Shown here: positions 13,601-23,690 of the stretch, piece by piece
How the letters are laid out: each line of letters begins with the position of its first letter
How positions within the stretch are numbered: position 1 is the stretch's first letter
NCBI GenBank assembly: GCA_016648135.1
Contig: JADDOH010000160.1
Location: 186,001-250,000 of the forward strand
DNA length: 64,000 nt
Source of the DNA: Agrypnia vestita
Taxonomy: Eukaryota > Arthropoda > Insecta > Trichoptera > Phryganeidae
Direction of reading: 5' to 3'
The notes under the pieces: model-generated
The model's input: only the letters and a program-made list of their open reading frames with translations
Database searches by the model: none
What the model was told of the DNA's origin: nothing
Program-made: the position numbers and the translations under genes

Positions 13601-16600
13601 TAAAGGTGGAGGAAAAGAAGATAAGATGCGCTAAGTGATTGGTCAAAGTCGATGGCGAAATAGCTTAGTGGTCTAGAATAAAGTACATATATTATAATCT
13701 ATAACATTCTTTTCAATGCGTTAAGATTAATGTTGAAGAGGTCAATATCGATACAATTATCATTGAATGCCATGCTGTGCGAAATAAAAATGCATTTTGA
13801 ATATAGGATGGTTTATTTCTGGAAACATGGAAGGAAATCGCACACAGATGTTCTTTTGGTACGTAATATAAATAACAATGGAAAAAAGATATCATTTCGA
13901 TTTTATGTGTAGCACTCGACATTTTGAAATGTCTTATATTAAATAAAAATTACATTAATGAAGCTTCCATCGTATATAAACACCGATAATTTGGCCTTCA
14001 CAGACGTATGTATTTACATATATTATACAATTATATATTATCTTCATTAGAAAATCACTGTATTACAATAATCTTAAGGAAAAATCAAAAATGAAATAAC
14101 AATGCAGTTTTTTTTCAAAATTATTGAACACCTTGATTTAAAGGTTAAGTCCATCGATCTACGTGTGAAATAAATTAGCATATTCATTTCATTATTGACT
14201 TTTTTACCTTACCCCCCTCTCCTCTGACCGTCCCTACTCAACCGAATCCTCCTCTGAGGACATCTGAACTCCGAAAACATTATTTTTCCGTTTGCGGCCT
14301 AGTAAACAATTTTATTTTTTGTACGTCTAAATTCATGTTTCTTTTGATAAAAAATTGAGTGAAAAAATTGTTGACGCATTTCTAACGAATGGAGTTTCTA
14401 AGAAGCTTCTGCTATTGTAAGAATTCATTAAGGATTATGCTTTTTCCTTGAACGATGTAGTACATAAACAATAGTTTAAATGTAAATTGTGGTTTCTTTA
14501 GATGAAAAATTCAATGTAAAAAAATATTGACGCGCTAACTCTAAAAAAAAATCTATGAACCTCCTGTTGTTGCTTTTATATTACGCAGTAGATGCGTTTA
14601 CACCATCTAAATGTCTTTCTTTATTTTTACAAATAATATAAAATAGGGAAATGTGGGGAACCTTGAGACAATTTTTACTGTTTCTTTAGTTACTGCAGTC
14701 CATCCAAGTCGGTCCCTCATGATTAGGGATTATGATCCCGGATTGAAAAATCTCAATCCCGGTATTTTCGGGATCGATACAAAAAATAATTGTAAAAGAG
14801 AATAGCGGCCCGTGCATCCCAGAATAATCTAATTTGCTGGCGCGCTGTGCGCCGGTCTGGCCGCACTCTGTTTCACTCGCACACAAGCGTAAAGGCTTGA
14901 TTCGAGACGTCATTGGTCGATTGATTCATTAGTTGTGTCCGCTTCAACAGATATAACGTAATATTCTTATGTAATATTACTAGTGGGTGGTTAATAATAG
15001 TATTATTTATAAATGTAAAGTTGACTAAATAATTTTATTTTTATTTGTTTTGTATGCAACGTTTTTTATTTTATTTAATTATTACATGGATTGTGGCCAA
15101 ACAACATACATCCGTTGGTTCGGGTTGTCTATCTTGAAAAAAATTATAAACACCATGATTACCATTATTTCACAAACTTTGAGCCTGGAAGAGCATTTTC
15201 TGTTGCGTCTTATATTGGTTGTAAACCGAAAAGCCTTCTCAGTGATTTGAGTATCGATAACCTTCTCAGGCTGGCATACATTTTTCCAAAATTCTAAAAA
15301 AGAGGACTCCATATCGACGGTCCCTACGTAAACTGTCGAATCAGCGAAAATTCGATCTACGTTTTACTATCTTAAAATTATCCAATTTACTCAAAATGTT
15401 TATATAATGTTTGATTTTCCTTTACATTCGTTTTATCAAATGAAAAAAATATATATTTGCCCCACAAGGATTATATTATAATATAACATAAAAATCAGAT
15501 TGTACTATGTTAAAAAGTACTGCGTTAATAATAATACTACCTACGACAACAATTTATCTATTAAATAACTTACATTTTAATTAAGATGAATATTTTCTTG
15601 CTTTCCTTAATCCCGCAATCCCGAGATGGGAAAAATGCTCCGGGATTATAATCCCTACTCATGATTAAGGATTGTGATCTTCATGACCTCCCGCTCTCAT
15701 GATTATTCTCTTGTAGAATAATCATGAGAGCGGAGGAGAAGTGCCGTAGCTTTTTTCCCTTCGTCGGTCCAAAGGTGGATCGTCCTCTTCCTTTTCGAAG
15801 AAAAAGAAGCCTCTCTCTTGGGATTGTCTCAAGCTTCCTACTAAGCTATGTATTTTTATTTTTCCTCATATTTAGAAAAGTGTAAAAAAAATATTAAAAT
15901 AAATGATATCGCAGTAAATCTTAAACATCTATAGAGATTATCGACAATTAAGATTGGTACTTACTTCAAAATTATATCGAGCAATAATTACATACTACAA
16001 AGTTACATACAACGTAGAATGTAACTATTGCCACGTTATTTGTAACTTTGTGGTATGTAACTATTGTTATAAGTTTTGCTATAATAATAATTACAACGTT
16101 ACATAAAACAATAGTTACGTATAACGAGCGTCACTATAAACAATTGTTACCTGAAATGACGACACGTTTGTAAATACGTTATAGTGGCAATCTTGTTGAG
16201 CCTCTCTTATTGGCTCTAAATATTTAAACTCAGTTATTTCATCAAATTCTTATGGTGTGTCAAGCCACCATACTTTTTCCTACCGATAAATTTAGGTATT
16301 TATTTCCGTTAACTCTTTCTACTTATATGTACAAAGAAAAGCTCTATTCCAAGGATTGCTTCAGTACTTCTCACTCGGCCCAATAATGTTAATAGTCGAA
16401 CAGGTCTTAATACATCACGACAGATATGCCTCTGGTTATGAAAATTTTTTGTTGTTCTAGATAGATATAACTACCTGAAAGCTGATTACACGTAATTAAA
16501 TGAAATCTGTATGAAGTACTATAATCAATACTGTTCCGTATTTTTTCAGAACATTGGCATGCCATTGAGAGGAACGATTAAGATCCAAGTGAATTTAGCT

Positions 16601-17303
16601 CTCGGCAATACGAAATACAATAAAAAGGCCCGGCCCTTCTCCAACTTGGCTATACCGATCATGTGGATCGATTCTGTAAGTACAACATATTCTATCCTAT
16701 GTGGGCATGTCAGTGTGTTGCATACCTCCGGCGGGTGGCCGGAGGCTATGGCCCTTAGAGTTTCTATCATTGTCTTTGTAATCATACTCTTGTATATTTT
16801 GTACTTGTTTTATCGAGATAATAAATCGTCAAATATTCTATGCCTTTGGAGCTTTTCCGCCGCATGACGGTGGTGAAAGCAACTCCAAACCACCCAAATA
16901 TTTATGGGATGAGACGCCATATATTCATTATTTTAGATATTGCTACCTTTGCTTTTATACTCCACACATGCCATCTAGGTGCGATACGTACAATTACAAA
17001 AGATATTAACTGATTTGCTTTTTATTTCAGTGTGTAGAGAATTTACCAAACTACCTGATGATCCTCATTCTGTTGGGCTTTAAGTACCTGCCGATGGCAC
17101 AAATCGTCTTGGGCTGGTTCCTCAGCATCTTCGGTGTGATGATGTTCCTTTACAATTCTGTCGCCTTCGTCCGGCTGCCGGCCGAGGAGTCGAGCAAGCA
17201 CTCTCATCTGTCCATGTACCCCGCCAGGCTGTCCATCACGGAGACGCCTACCGAGAGGAGAAATCGAGAAAGCCTAGGAGAGGAAATGAAATCCTTAATG
17301 TGA
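4588..17303 (+). CDS. CD36-family scavenger receptor (class B), complete 10-exon gene
   Basis: The joined coding exons are 4588-4639, 4910-5001, 5981-6144, 8930-9074, 9951-10151, 10739-10866, 12606-12880, 13199-13317, 16550-16675 and 17031-17303, giving about 524 residues, a normal CD36-family length. All junctions keep frame; nine of the ten donors and acceptors needed are GT/AG, with one GC donor. Residues about 22-43 form the N-terminal membrane anchor (ILGLVLFMFGVMMLLLDPVG) and about 442-478 the C-terminal one, leaving a short N-tail, a large ectodomain and a 45-residue cytoplasmic tail. The family motif EIGPYVYREV is at the exon 3/4 join. Exon 7 cysteines (264, 293, 331, 333, 339, 350) reproduce the CD36 disulfide spacing, with one extra at 324. 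At least eight N-glycosylation sequons are visible. CD36 relatives bind lipids, lipoproteins, carotenoids, microbes or dying cells at membranes; the ligand here cannot be read from sequence. SNMP, emp, croquemort and debris-buster types were considered, and I do not assign a subgroup. Confidence 0.93.
4910..5001 (+). CDS. Receptor exon 2 (N-terminal transmembrane anchor)
   Basis: Acceptor is a T-rich tract plus cag; donor is TTGG|gtaaga. The correct frame encodes GFIKWGILGLVLFMFG and on to RLVSW. A different frame has an ATG at 4920, but it does not join to exon 3 and lacks the hydrophobic anchor. Confidence 0.88.
5081..5307. mobile_element. MITE family C, copy 1 (intron 2)
   Basis: About 227 bp with terminal inverted repeats (GCTAGACCGCATTCAAAAG against CTTTTGATTGTGGTCTAGC) and TA on both sides (5079-5080, 5308-5309). 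A second copy sits at 29163-29390. The TA target suggests a Tc1/mariner-type mobiliser. Confidence 0.8.
5312..5751. mobile_element. Foldback MITE adjoining family C copy (intron 2)
   Basis: The ends are inverted: TATAGTTTTGAGAGGAGCAG on the left against CTGCTCTTCTCGAAACTATA on the right, with further inner pairing. It starts only a few bases after the preceding MITE, a side-by-side insertion. No coding capacity. Confidence 0.7.
5981..6144 (+). CDS. Receptor exon 3
   Basis: Encodes KITMTEGTFTEDMWSEIPVE through DEIGPYVY and ends in the first two bases of an Arg codon. The sequence around FNKVYIFNITN is typical of the CD36 ectodomain start and carries a glycosylation sequon. Confidence 0.92.
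6177..6765 (+). repeat. Dispersed repeat family A, copy 2 (intron 3)
   Basis: Nearly full length, beginning ACTCCCTTTATATTAACTCG and ending AAAACTTGGTTTTTATGGG. It starts about 30 bp after the exon 3 donor. Closely related to copy 1. Confidence 0.75.
7216..7480 (+). repeat. Foldback repeat family B, copy (intron 3)
   Basis: Contains the shared block CATAGGGCTTACGATCTATC and GGCTGGCTTAAGTGATCAC, then diverges. Incomplete compared with the palindromic copy at 10985-11375. Confidence 0.5.
8291..8373 (+). pseudogene. Truncated duplicate of receptor exon 4 with splice acceptor
   Basis: The sequence from the intron end (AGGTATATTTGAAAA, T-tract, tag) through the first ~50 bp of exon 4 is duplicated upstream of the real exon. 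The copy begins at 8324 and would read EVRRNDNITFND before a deletion, then run into the adjoining MITE and a stop at about 8393. Its polypyrimidine tract is longer than that of the true acceptor at 8928-8929. Confidence 0.8.
8374..8895. mobile_element. Foldback element family N (intron 3, next to exon 4)
   Basis: About 522 bp, inverted along almost its whole length. The ends are CAGGGTTATTTGGAAAACAT and its complement, flanked by TA on both sides (8372-8373, 8896-8897). A second, end-trimmed copy lies at 30836-31245. It separates the truncated exon 4 copy from the real exon by insertion at their junction. Confidence 0.85.
8930..9074 (+). CDS. Receptor exon 4
   Basis: Completes the Arg codon and encodes EVRRNENITFNDNGTMSYTP through VVTINTPLL. 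The acceptor is tatttttag and the donor gtaagt. Three glycosylation sequons fall within the first 25 residues. The intron tract in front is only about 33 bp from the foldback element. Confidence 0.92.
9245..9595 (+). repeat. Dispersed repeat family D, copy 1 (intron 4)
   Basis: Shares with 50215-50665 (reverse orientation) the run GATGTTACACATC-like start, a CpG-rich core (CCAATGAGCGCGCGCGGA), ATCGTTTATAAACAAATCAA and an end in TGGCGGCACACTACTGCC. No coding frame and no clear tRNA-like promoter boxes. The class is unknown. Confidence 0.6.
9596..9800. repeat. Repeat family H, partial copy (intron 4)
   Basis: Shares blocks such as CATAATTTTGGAAGGG, CGGTGACTGCATT and AATATTGCTGC with the complete palindromic copy at 19863-20290 and with 58430-58590. 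Confidence 0.5.
9951..10151 (+). CDS. Receptor exon 5
   Basis: 67 codons, from GIVSMYSKASTFKQLGLN to FKKFGLMDR, phase 0 at both ends. The VHDFMWGYEDPLI segment matches the conserved 'WGY-D' region of the CD36 ectodomain. Confidence 0.93.
10739..10866 (+). CDS. Receptor exon 6
   Basis: Encodes LYTYRKDIVTVNLNASAGYP through LAHWNYTDANS plus two bases. The SIQTWNGSPGLAHW segment corresponds to the family's 'TWNG...W' motif before the first disulfide cysteine. The donor is CAG|gttgga. Confidence 0.9.
10985..11375. mobile_element. Foldback MITE family B, complete copy (intron 6)
   Basis: Palindromic over about 390 bp. The outer arms are AATCAATCAATGTATA and its complement, followed by AGATGTCTCATAG / GAGACATCT. 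The inner arms are TGCATATATATTTAAATTA and its complement. The loop contains the only GC-rich part (CACGCGGCCAGCACTCACA). Confidence 0.75.
11870..11990 (-). repeat. Possible tRNA-derived SINE fragment (intron 6)
   Basis: On the minus strand a B-box-like GTTCGATTCCTGG is followed by T-rich sequence. No convincing A box or second copy was found here, so this is weak. Confidence 0.2.
12153..12475. mobile_element. MITE ending just before receptor exon 7 (intron 6)
   Basis: Long inverted arms: the left one runs GAATGACGTCCGTC, GTAGAACAGGG, ATCTGCGGATAT, TTGCGGCTGGTTC and the right one is the complement in the same order. It ends about 130 bp before the exon 7 acceptor. Part of an open frame runs from it into the exon, but the CD36 match and splice frame start only at 12606. 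Confidence 0.7.
12606..12880 (+). CDS. Receptor exon 7 (disulfide-rich core)
   Basis: Acceptor ttgtttccag. Encodes SLPCNTLAGAFEGLIYPSNM through DVTPCYY plus the first base of Gly. It holds seven cysteines, including the VCYCPKDGPC cluster that matches the CD36 cysteine knot. GC-rich compared with its surroundings. The donor is TATG|GCAAGT, a GC donor. Confidence 0.92.
13199..13317 (+). CDS. Receptor exon 8
   Basis: Completes Gly and encodes IPLAISFPHFFNGDPALAEK through STSCALQP. The SFPHF and GINPDKEKH motifs are highly typical of the family ('SLPHFLYA...GLNPNEEEH' in vertebrate CD36). Donor gtaagc. Confidence 0.94.
13318..14640. other. Intron 8, 5' part: nothing recognised
   Basis: AT-rich intronic sequence with short open frames on both strands that look like chance. 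No repeat shared with other parts of the window was recognised. Confidence 0.4.
14724..15657. mobile_element. hAT-type non-autonomous element with perfect 8-bp target duplication
   Basis: 934 bp. The ends are inverted (TAGGGATTATGATCCCGG on the left, CCGGGATTATAATCCCTA on the right). The octamer CTCATGAT is present directly on both sides (14716-14723 and 15658-15665). An 8-bp duplication with short terminal repeats is the hallmark of hAT transposition. No transposase frame survives. It sits in intron 8 of the receptor. Confidence 0.85.
15691..15733. repeat. Perfect 19-bp hairpin in intron 8
   Basis: CCGCTCTCATGATTATTCT (15691-15709) is followed after a 5-base loop by its exact complement (15715-15733). 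The stem contains CTCATGAT, the octamer duplicated by the neighbouring hAT-type element. Confidence 0.8.
15985..16165. repeat. Cluster of GTTAC/GTAAC motifs
   Basis: Roughly eight short GTTAC or GTAAC words in both orientations within 180 bp of intron 8, in contexts like AAGTTACATAC and TGTAACTATTG. Probably a decayed foldback structure. Confidence 0.35.
16550..16675 (+). CDS. Receptor exon 9
   Basis: 42 codons, NIGMPLRGTIKIQVNLALGN through IPIMWIDS, phase 0 at both ends, donor gtaagt. 'G..L....K.Q.N' and 'P..W' match the membrane-proximal CD36 ectodomain. Confidence 0.94.
17031..17303 (+). CDS. Receptor exon 10 (C-terminal anchor, tail, stop)
   Basis: 90 codons plus TGA. Starts CVENLPNYLMILILLGFKYL, then the transmembrane stretch IVLGWFLSIFGVMMFLYNS, then a polar tail rich in Ser/Glu/Arg ending EEMKSLM. 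The tail has no obvious KDEL or dileucine signal. Confidence 0.94.
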   Translation, partial: CVENLPNYLMILILLGFKYLPMAQIVLGWFLSIFGVMMFLYNSVAFVRLPAEESSKHSHLSMYPARLSITETPTERRNRESLGEEMKSLM

Positions 17304-17573
17304 CGCTTGTGCGTATCAAGTGTTGAACTTTTACGGGGACTCTGAACCATTGTTTGTGTTGTATTCTTTGCATTTGGCAAATAAGTGATTTTGTTTTAAT
17401 TTTTTTTCACTAATTGTATCCATATAAACGATGTAATCGGGGTTTAAAGCGACTTATAAATGAGGACCTGCTAGTATTGAGATTAAATGTGATTGTGTGA
17501 TTGATTGTTCAATTATAATCATGATTATTAACTATTAACGGATTCAGTTACCTTACCGATTACCATCTATTCG

Positions 17574-17579
17574 AATAAA
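17574..17579 (+). terminator. Candidate polyadenylation signal of receptor gene
   Basis: AATAAA about 270 bp after the stop codon, in a stretch without another canonical hexamer closer to the stop. A T/G-rich downstream element is not obvious. Confidence 0.4.
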
Positions 17580-17639
17580 GCTAGTCCAAAGGGATGCCTG
17601 AACTTATTTCCGCAGTTTCAAAAAAGGTCAAATACGACT

Positions 17640-17900
17640 AGGGAGGTGAAACTAATTCTCTCCCATGATTCTCTTTCGATATACGAAGAGCGTCATCCTG
17701 ATGAAGCAATCTCCAGAAAGACAATGTTCATGGCGACAGGTCGACATAAAAGAAAAAAAATAACTGTAGAATATAAAATAAACATACCTATTCATTTTAT
17801 TAAAATTAACAATAAAAAAAAAACGCCGTGAAAAGTTCAAGGGTCAGAAAGGTCGTAGAATCACGGAAAATTTCCCCAGAGATCACAAAATCAGAAGACA
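17640..17900. repeat. Repeat family L, copy 1
   Basis: The block CAGAAAGGTCGTAGAATCAC / AAAATTTCCCCAGAGATC and the adjacent AAATCAGAAGACA correspond to 32265-32340 (GAAAGGTCGTAGAAACAC, AAAATTCCCAAAAATTAA, GGAAGACAG). Only short shared stretches were seen. Confidence 0.35.
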
Positions 17901-19180
17901 AAGTGTGCGACTTTTACATAACACTGCTCAAATGCATACAATGACTGAACTACATTTACTGAGTATGATTTTAAAGCTTTGAGTCATCCAAAATTAATTA
18001 ATTAATAATCATACAAGCCCTTGAGCTCGAGCAGCTTAATTAATAATGAACCTGACTTCCACCTGACAACCTGATATTCCTGAATTCCTGACAACCTGAA
18101 TTCCAACTCGAATCAAATCACAGTTACCTATCTTAGTTACCATTGAACAACAATCACAGGTATCTCATCACTAGCATCTGCTCTAAGGTAAGCGTGTGCT
18201 AGGAAGAATTACAGACCACGGGCATTCTGACAATATATAGCATCTCTAAAATTACTAACATTATGTGAGAGGGAAAATTGAGCTATTTTTACACTAAATA
18301 TTTGAAATCATATATATTGTTATTTTTTAATTTTAAACAAAAATATCATAAAACCAGGTAGACTGTATTTTGACCAATTGTCGTAATGCTCAATTTTAAC
18401 AAAAATAGTTCAACAATTTTATCTAATTTTTAACATTATGAAGGATACATTTTAGTCATATTCAAATAGGTAGTTGAAGGAAAAAATTATTTGGAATTGT
18501 TTTTAAAGTAAGTATCAATAAAGGTACGAATAATGATAGAAATGGAAGAATCTTCAGAAAACACATGAATACCATTGTTTTAGATCACTATGATTATTCA
18601 CGCTATAATGTTATGCATTAAACTCCCTATCATCCGTGGTCGCCTTAACCGGCGCATGAAAGGAGTCTGTTTTAATATTCCGAATTTTTAAATATTTTTG
18701 TATCAAATTTTACGTAAATAAAATATAATAATAATAATATGTTTATTCCAGCGCAACCGGGTTTATTCAAGACGTGGTCCGCCATATAAATATAAGCCCG
18801 TGAAATTATGAACACACAGAATTGTGAAATTGTGAACATCCCGAATAATAAAATATCCGGAATCCTTGTCAATAGCATATATATGTATTTATTTAGACAC
18901 AAGCGGGAAAGCGTACCGCGGGTTTAATTTTATTAATACGAATATGCGAACCTACGTGGTGTATTTTAGAATTATTTAAATGTTTATTCTTATATTTTAT
19001 ATGCTCAAAATAGTAATTTCCTGCCGTGTAACTGGGTGTAATCTTGTGATTTTTTTTCACCATTTTAATATTTTGGTACCATGCGTAAATTTTGCATCAG
19101 TGCAATATGTGAACTCCCAGTTTTGTAGCTTATAATTAGCCATATTTTTTCAAATTTGGAATCTTGAGCTTTTTTTTTAT
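17901..19180. other. Intergenic DNA, nothing recognised
   Basis: AT-rich, with inverted AATTAATTAATAAT runs near 17990-18050. No gene or family member recognised. Confidence 0.4.
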
Positions 19181-19194
19181 TTACGATTATTATA

Positions 19195-19345
19195 GTGGTG
19201 TTATATTTTAGGGCGTGATTCAAAGGTCGCGGGTTGGAACCTCACTCTATATTCATAGCACAAGCTAACTTAGCTTAGTTTGAAAATAGTAGGAATATTG
19301 ATGTGACATGTATCCCGTGTTCTCATCTCTGTTTAAAAAAATATA
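19195..19345 (+). repeat. Possible tRNA-derived SINE
   Basis: CGCGGGTTGGAACCTCACTC resembles a Pol III B box and is followed by GCTAACTTAGCTTAGTTTG and a short A/T tail, an arrangement common in insect tRNA-derived SINEs. The A box is not clear. Confidence 0.3.
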
Positions 19346-19862
19346 TATCTTACATTACACATTCAGGCAGCTGTTCCGTTTCGCATTAGTCGTTTATTTT
19401 TGTTAAGCCGTTGCCCTCTCGTAAATATTTTCATCATTCATGGTTTCAACGATTGGCTATAATGGCCGAAGTTGCCAGAAAACCCTCTATTTCATCGCAT
19501 CCCCGAAGAAAGCCTCCAAGTGCCATAATATTAAATATATTAAAAGTATGATATCGGATCTTTGTAAATGTACTTGGTCTAAGATGCTAGCAGAGAAACA
19601 ACCGCATTTTAAGGCAAAAGTGTTGAAAGTTCATTGTTAATTAAACTATGTAGGATTATGTTTATAAGATGTGGTGCTTATTATTTGGTTTCCTTATCTC
19701 TATTTACTATTATTGTTACATTTTTATTCATTACATTTTTAGAATATTTTTTTAACAGACTGCAATCAGTCCAATTGCATTTAAGGTTTCATTAAAAAAT
19801 AAGTATAAAATAGTTTGTAAAAGTGATTCGACTTTTTTACGATTCACAATTAGGTGCCAGTA

Positions 19863-20290
19863 TACACGTGGGTTATAAAAGCAAAGGCGACAATATCCAA
19901 AAAAAATTAATACGTCATCGATGATTACTAATTTATCACTGAATTCGAGATTTTATATGAAACGTAATTTTGGAAGGGAATAGATACATTAATTTCAGAA
20001 TTGAGTACATTTTAAATTAGTAATTCTTGGTGACTGCATTCAAAACGTTTTTTTCAATTTTATGGATATTGCTGCCTTCGCTTTTATATCCAAAAAAAAT
20101 GTTTTAAATGCAATATCGAAGATTACTAATATAAAATGTAAAGAATTTTAGATTTCATATATCTATCCCTTCCAAAATCACGTTTCCTATGAAATTTCGA
20201 ATCCAGTACGTTATAAATTAGCAATCATCGATGACGCATTTTTTTTTTTGGATGTTGCTGCCTTAGCTTTTATACCACACATGTGTGGTT
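19863..20290. mobile_element. Foldback MITE family H, complete copy
   Basis: Palindromic over about 430 bp. The outer arms are ACACGTGGGTTATAAAAGC / GCTTTTATACCACACATGTG and inner arms GAAACGTAATTTTGGAAGGG / CCCTTCCAAAATCACGTTTC. Fragments of the same family lie at 9596-9800, 16900-16985 and 58430-58590. Confidence 0.75.
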
Positions 20291-20944
20291 TTAAATCAGT
20301 AAAAAAAATGCCATTCTTTATAATATGCATAAGGAATTCGACTTCATATTCATTTGTATATTTTACCTTTTAAGCTTTCTACAACGTTGCATTATATTGT
20401 ATTTATAATTAAATTAATCTATGGACTATTAACAGCATTTTTAAATGGGGCACGCTTTATCACTGGAGTATATTTTTGCGTAATATAATTAATATAAGAG
20501 CATAGATTAGATGTTTGCTCTTATACTTGTTAGATTAAGAAAAAAAATCACCTTTGTATAGAAAATATAATAATGGTAGAAGTAGTTATTTTTAGGAAAC
20601 AGTTGCCGATGTAAAGAATGACTGCCATAACTTCATTGTAATAAAAACCATTCCACCAAGATGCTTCTTCAATACCAGTACTTCTTCTAGTGGATCTGCG
20701 GCTGTATCTTACAGGTAAATCTTCCAGGTACCTACAGGTAACTCTTCAAATAAAGTCTTCCACGGCAAATCGAAATTTTTTATTTTAAAGCGAAAATAAA
20801 TAAAGGAAATTTTCCATTGATTTGAAAAAACGGACCCAGATTAATTGCAAAGCGGTTGTAATAATAAGTTTATTTTTTCAAAACATTGCAATATTTAAAT
20901 TTTATTGACAACATTTTATGTCGCATATTTCGGGCAATGGAAGA

Positions 20945-21495
20945 TAACATTTAAAAAAAAGTTACCCATAAAAACCAAGTTTTTATTATACTTCTTTTCT
21001 TTGTAAAATATAACAACAATTAAAGACGAATTAAAACACTAAACTTACAGTAGTTTAATATATTTCTAAAATGTCAGATGTTTTGAGCTTTGATAAGACA
21101 CTTCATGCTTTGAAGATTAAATTCTAAAAACATTTGTCAGTTAATTTAGATTTTCGACATTCGTGGTGAAGTACCTATTATGTAAACCGACTGAGTACTT
21201 CAAATTTAGAAAATATTCCGCGACGTTATCGAGCCGCCGTTGCTAGTAATCAAACTTTTGTAATGATTCCAATTTGAAAAAACCATTAAAATTTCTAAAA
21301 ATCCGAAATTATACTATCATTATTAATTTTTTTAAACGAAATTTTGATAGATCTTCTTGATCGTCGCCATGAGTCTGCTTGCAAAGTTTCAGCTCGATTG
21401 GATCACGGGAAAAGGGTTAAAAATCGATCCAAAGTTTTTTCAACGACAAGCCGGCAAGCAAGCAGACGCCACGAGTTAATATAAAGGGAGTAGTA
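20945..21495 (-). repeat. Dispersed repeat family A, copy 3
   Basis: Reverse-oriented near-complete copy: begins (on plus) AACCATAAAAACC-like sequence and ends ACTCGTGGCGTCTGCTTGC complement followed by ATAAAGGGAGTA. The ATTGGATCACGGGAAAAGGG block is clear. Confidence 0.75.
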
Positions 21496-23395
21496 AATAT
21501 ATTTTTTTTATTACACAAAAAATGAAAAAAAAAAATACATCTCATTAACTTGCAAGCCAACGAGCACCAATTTTTGTCAGTTCATCTGTGGTTCCGAATG
21601 TGTTTATTTGTTTTATTATGTATAGATATCTGCATTCATAAGTAGTGATTAATAAATATTTTAAATTTACATTTAGTGTTTAAATGTGTAGAAATAATGT
21701 AGTATTATAATATTCCTAACTCAATGGTATTTAGTATTTATGTTGTCTAATCAAAATGAAAAAAAAAATGTTAACTACCTAGATAGAATAAAATTCAAAA
21801 ATATAATAAAAGTTTAATTTTATCAGTATGATACTAATGCTTTATTTTTGACTATCTTTTCAATGCAATTTAGGACACATGAAAATATACACAAAAAAAA
21901 TCATTTCATTTAATTTTTTATCGAAAATATGTAGCACGTCTACCTTTGCTGAATTTGTAATATAAGTTTAATCAACTGTTGCAATAAACCTATGTAAATA
22001 TGAATATAAAATAGGCATAAATACCTATTTTCTCGAATTCTCGATAGCTTTTCTCTAAGCCGATTTATCTATGCCCCAATCGAACCAAAGACAATTTTTG
22101 TGGAAACATCATGTGTCAAAACTAAAGAGGTTATAATGCATATGAAGCTCTCAAAGTGTTGACCCGGGGAGGTGTAGCGCGGGGGTACAAAGATTCGTCA
22201 ACCTTCGGCAGCTCTCGCAAATACCCGAATATAAAGTCGATCTTTTTGCCAACAGCTTAAATCAACATTTGTTTGAATAGCATTATTACAAAGTTTGCAT
22301 TTTTTTAACATTTCTGGCTTTTTTGCAAACAGTTGAACTATTATTACAGTAACAAATCAATTTAGGTACAGTAATAATCTTAAAGAATCACTATTGTAAA
22401 GTACTGGAATAACATTCTGCAAGCGATAATAAATTATTAAATTATAGTTTTTGTGATATTACCTAATATGAACATTCCCATTTTAATTGGTATGTATACC
22501 TAGTCTTAAATATTGTTAATGTTTTTATTGATTAATGTACATTTTTAACGATTTAAAATAAACATGTCCTTTATATATATTTCATAACTACTTTTTTTTA
22601 TTTATTGTGTTACTGATAAACATATTAAAACTGGGAATATTTCGACAACGAGAGATTGAAGAAATAAACTCTTTTTAAATATAAATCAGTACTATTATTA
22701 GTTTCTAAATTGTATGGGTAAATTACCCTTCTTTCCGATAGATCCTTCCCCAACTTATCGGATGCAATACTCTCCCCACGGATTTTATTTGTCTCCCGAT
22801 GACGCCGACGCCGACGCCACGAAACAATATATTAATTTTTCATGTTAACTACTGCCATCTATGTATAAATATTTAAAATACGATACGTTGCTTACTATTA
22901 CACTGTTTCGCAGCGCGGCCACCAGGTGTCACGTTCAAGAATAAATAGACAATAACTTAGATATTTATTCTTCTACCCTCGCAGGGTGATGATGGGGTGA
23001 TGTGGCTAGTCGCTAACTGAAACTGAATTATCAGACTATCAAAGTAGAATACAAGATTAAGTATTTAAATACAAGAAACATTCTAGATTGATTGTATTAA
23101 TAATTCAAAAGCACATGGCACATCTCTATTTATATATTTTACATGAAATACCAGTACAAAATTTGTTTTTTTGGTTTGGTTTTCTTAAGGTTTGTATTTG
23201 TACAAGTCTAGTGTCAAGCTTATTAAACTAGAATATGCAAAATATATTTGTACGCACTTTGTTTTTTTAATAGTTTAACGCAAAACTTTGGTAACATTTT
23301 TCTTGTCAATCTTTCTGTTTGGCCTGGTTAAGGATTGATTAATTATTAATTAAGCAAGATTATTATTATTCACACGAGCTTATACCATGTTGCAT
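21496..23395. other. Intergenic DNA, largely unrecognised
   Basis: Mostly AT-rich. A GC-richer patch at 22160-22260 and another at 22795-22990 stand out but show no coding frame, RNA fold or shared repeat that I can name. Confidence 0.35.
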
Positions 23396-23399
23396 ATCA

Positions 23400-23690
23400 T
23401 TTTATAGGGTGGGTCACAAGTATTTGTATTTTTTGAGTGGCGCGTAAAGTACGCGCGCGGATTTTGATCTTTGGAAATTCAGTCGCAATGGATCGCTTCA
23501 CTGAAGAACAAAGCACATTCTGCGTAAAGCAGCTTTACATTATCAACGATTCTTGGGTGATTTTTCGTCGACTGTTGAAACAAGGTTCGAGCAGTTCACC
23601 AATTTCAACAACATTTTGTTCACATTCAGTTTAGTTCACATTAAGCACATTTAAACGGGCGCGTTAATAAACAAAATTTCAGATTCTGAA
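23400..23690 (+). pseudogene. Transposase N-terminal fragment (helix-turn-helix type)
   Basis: The frame from 23491 reads MDRFTEEQSTFCVKQLYI and continues about 40 residues. This is like the start of insect transposases whose N-terminal helix-turn-helix follows an 'FT.EQ..F.VK.FY' opening. The rest is missing, so it is a relic. Confidence 0.35.

Noticed and set aside
16546..16867. Frames overlapping exon 9 on both strands
   Set aside because: The plus frame reads through the donor into the intron; only 16550-16675 fits the family and joins in phase.
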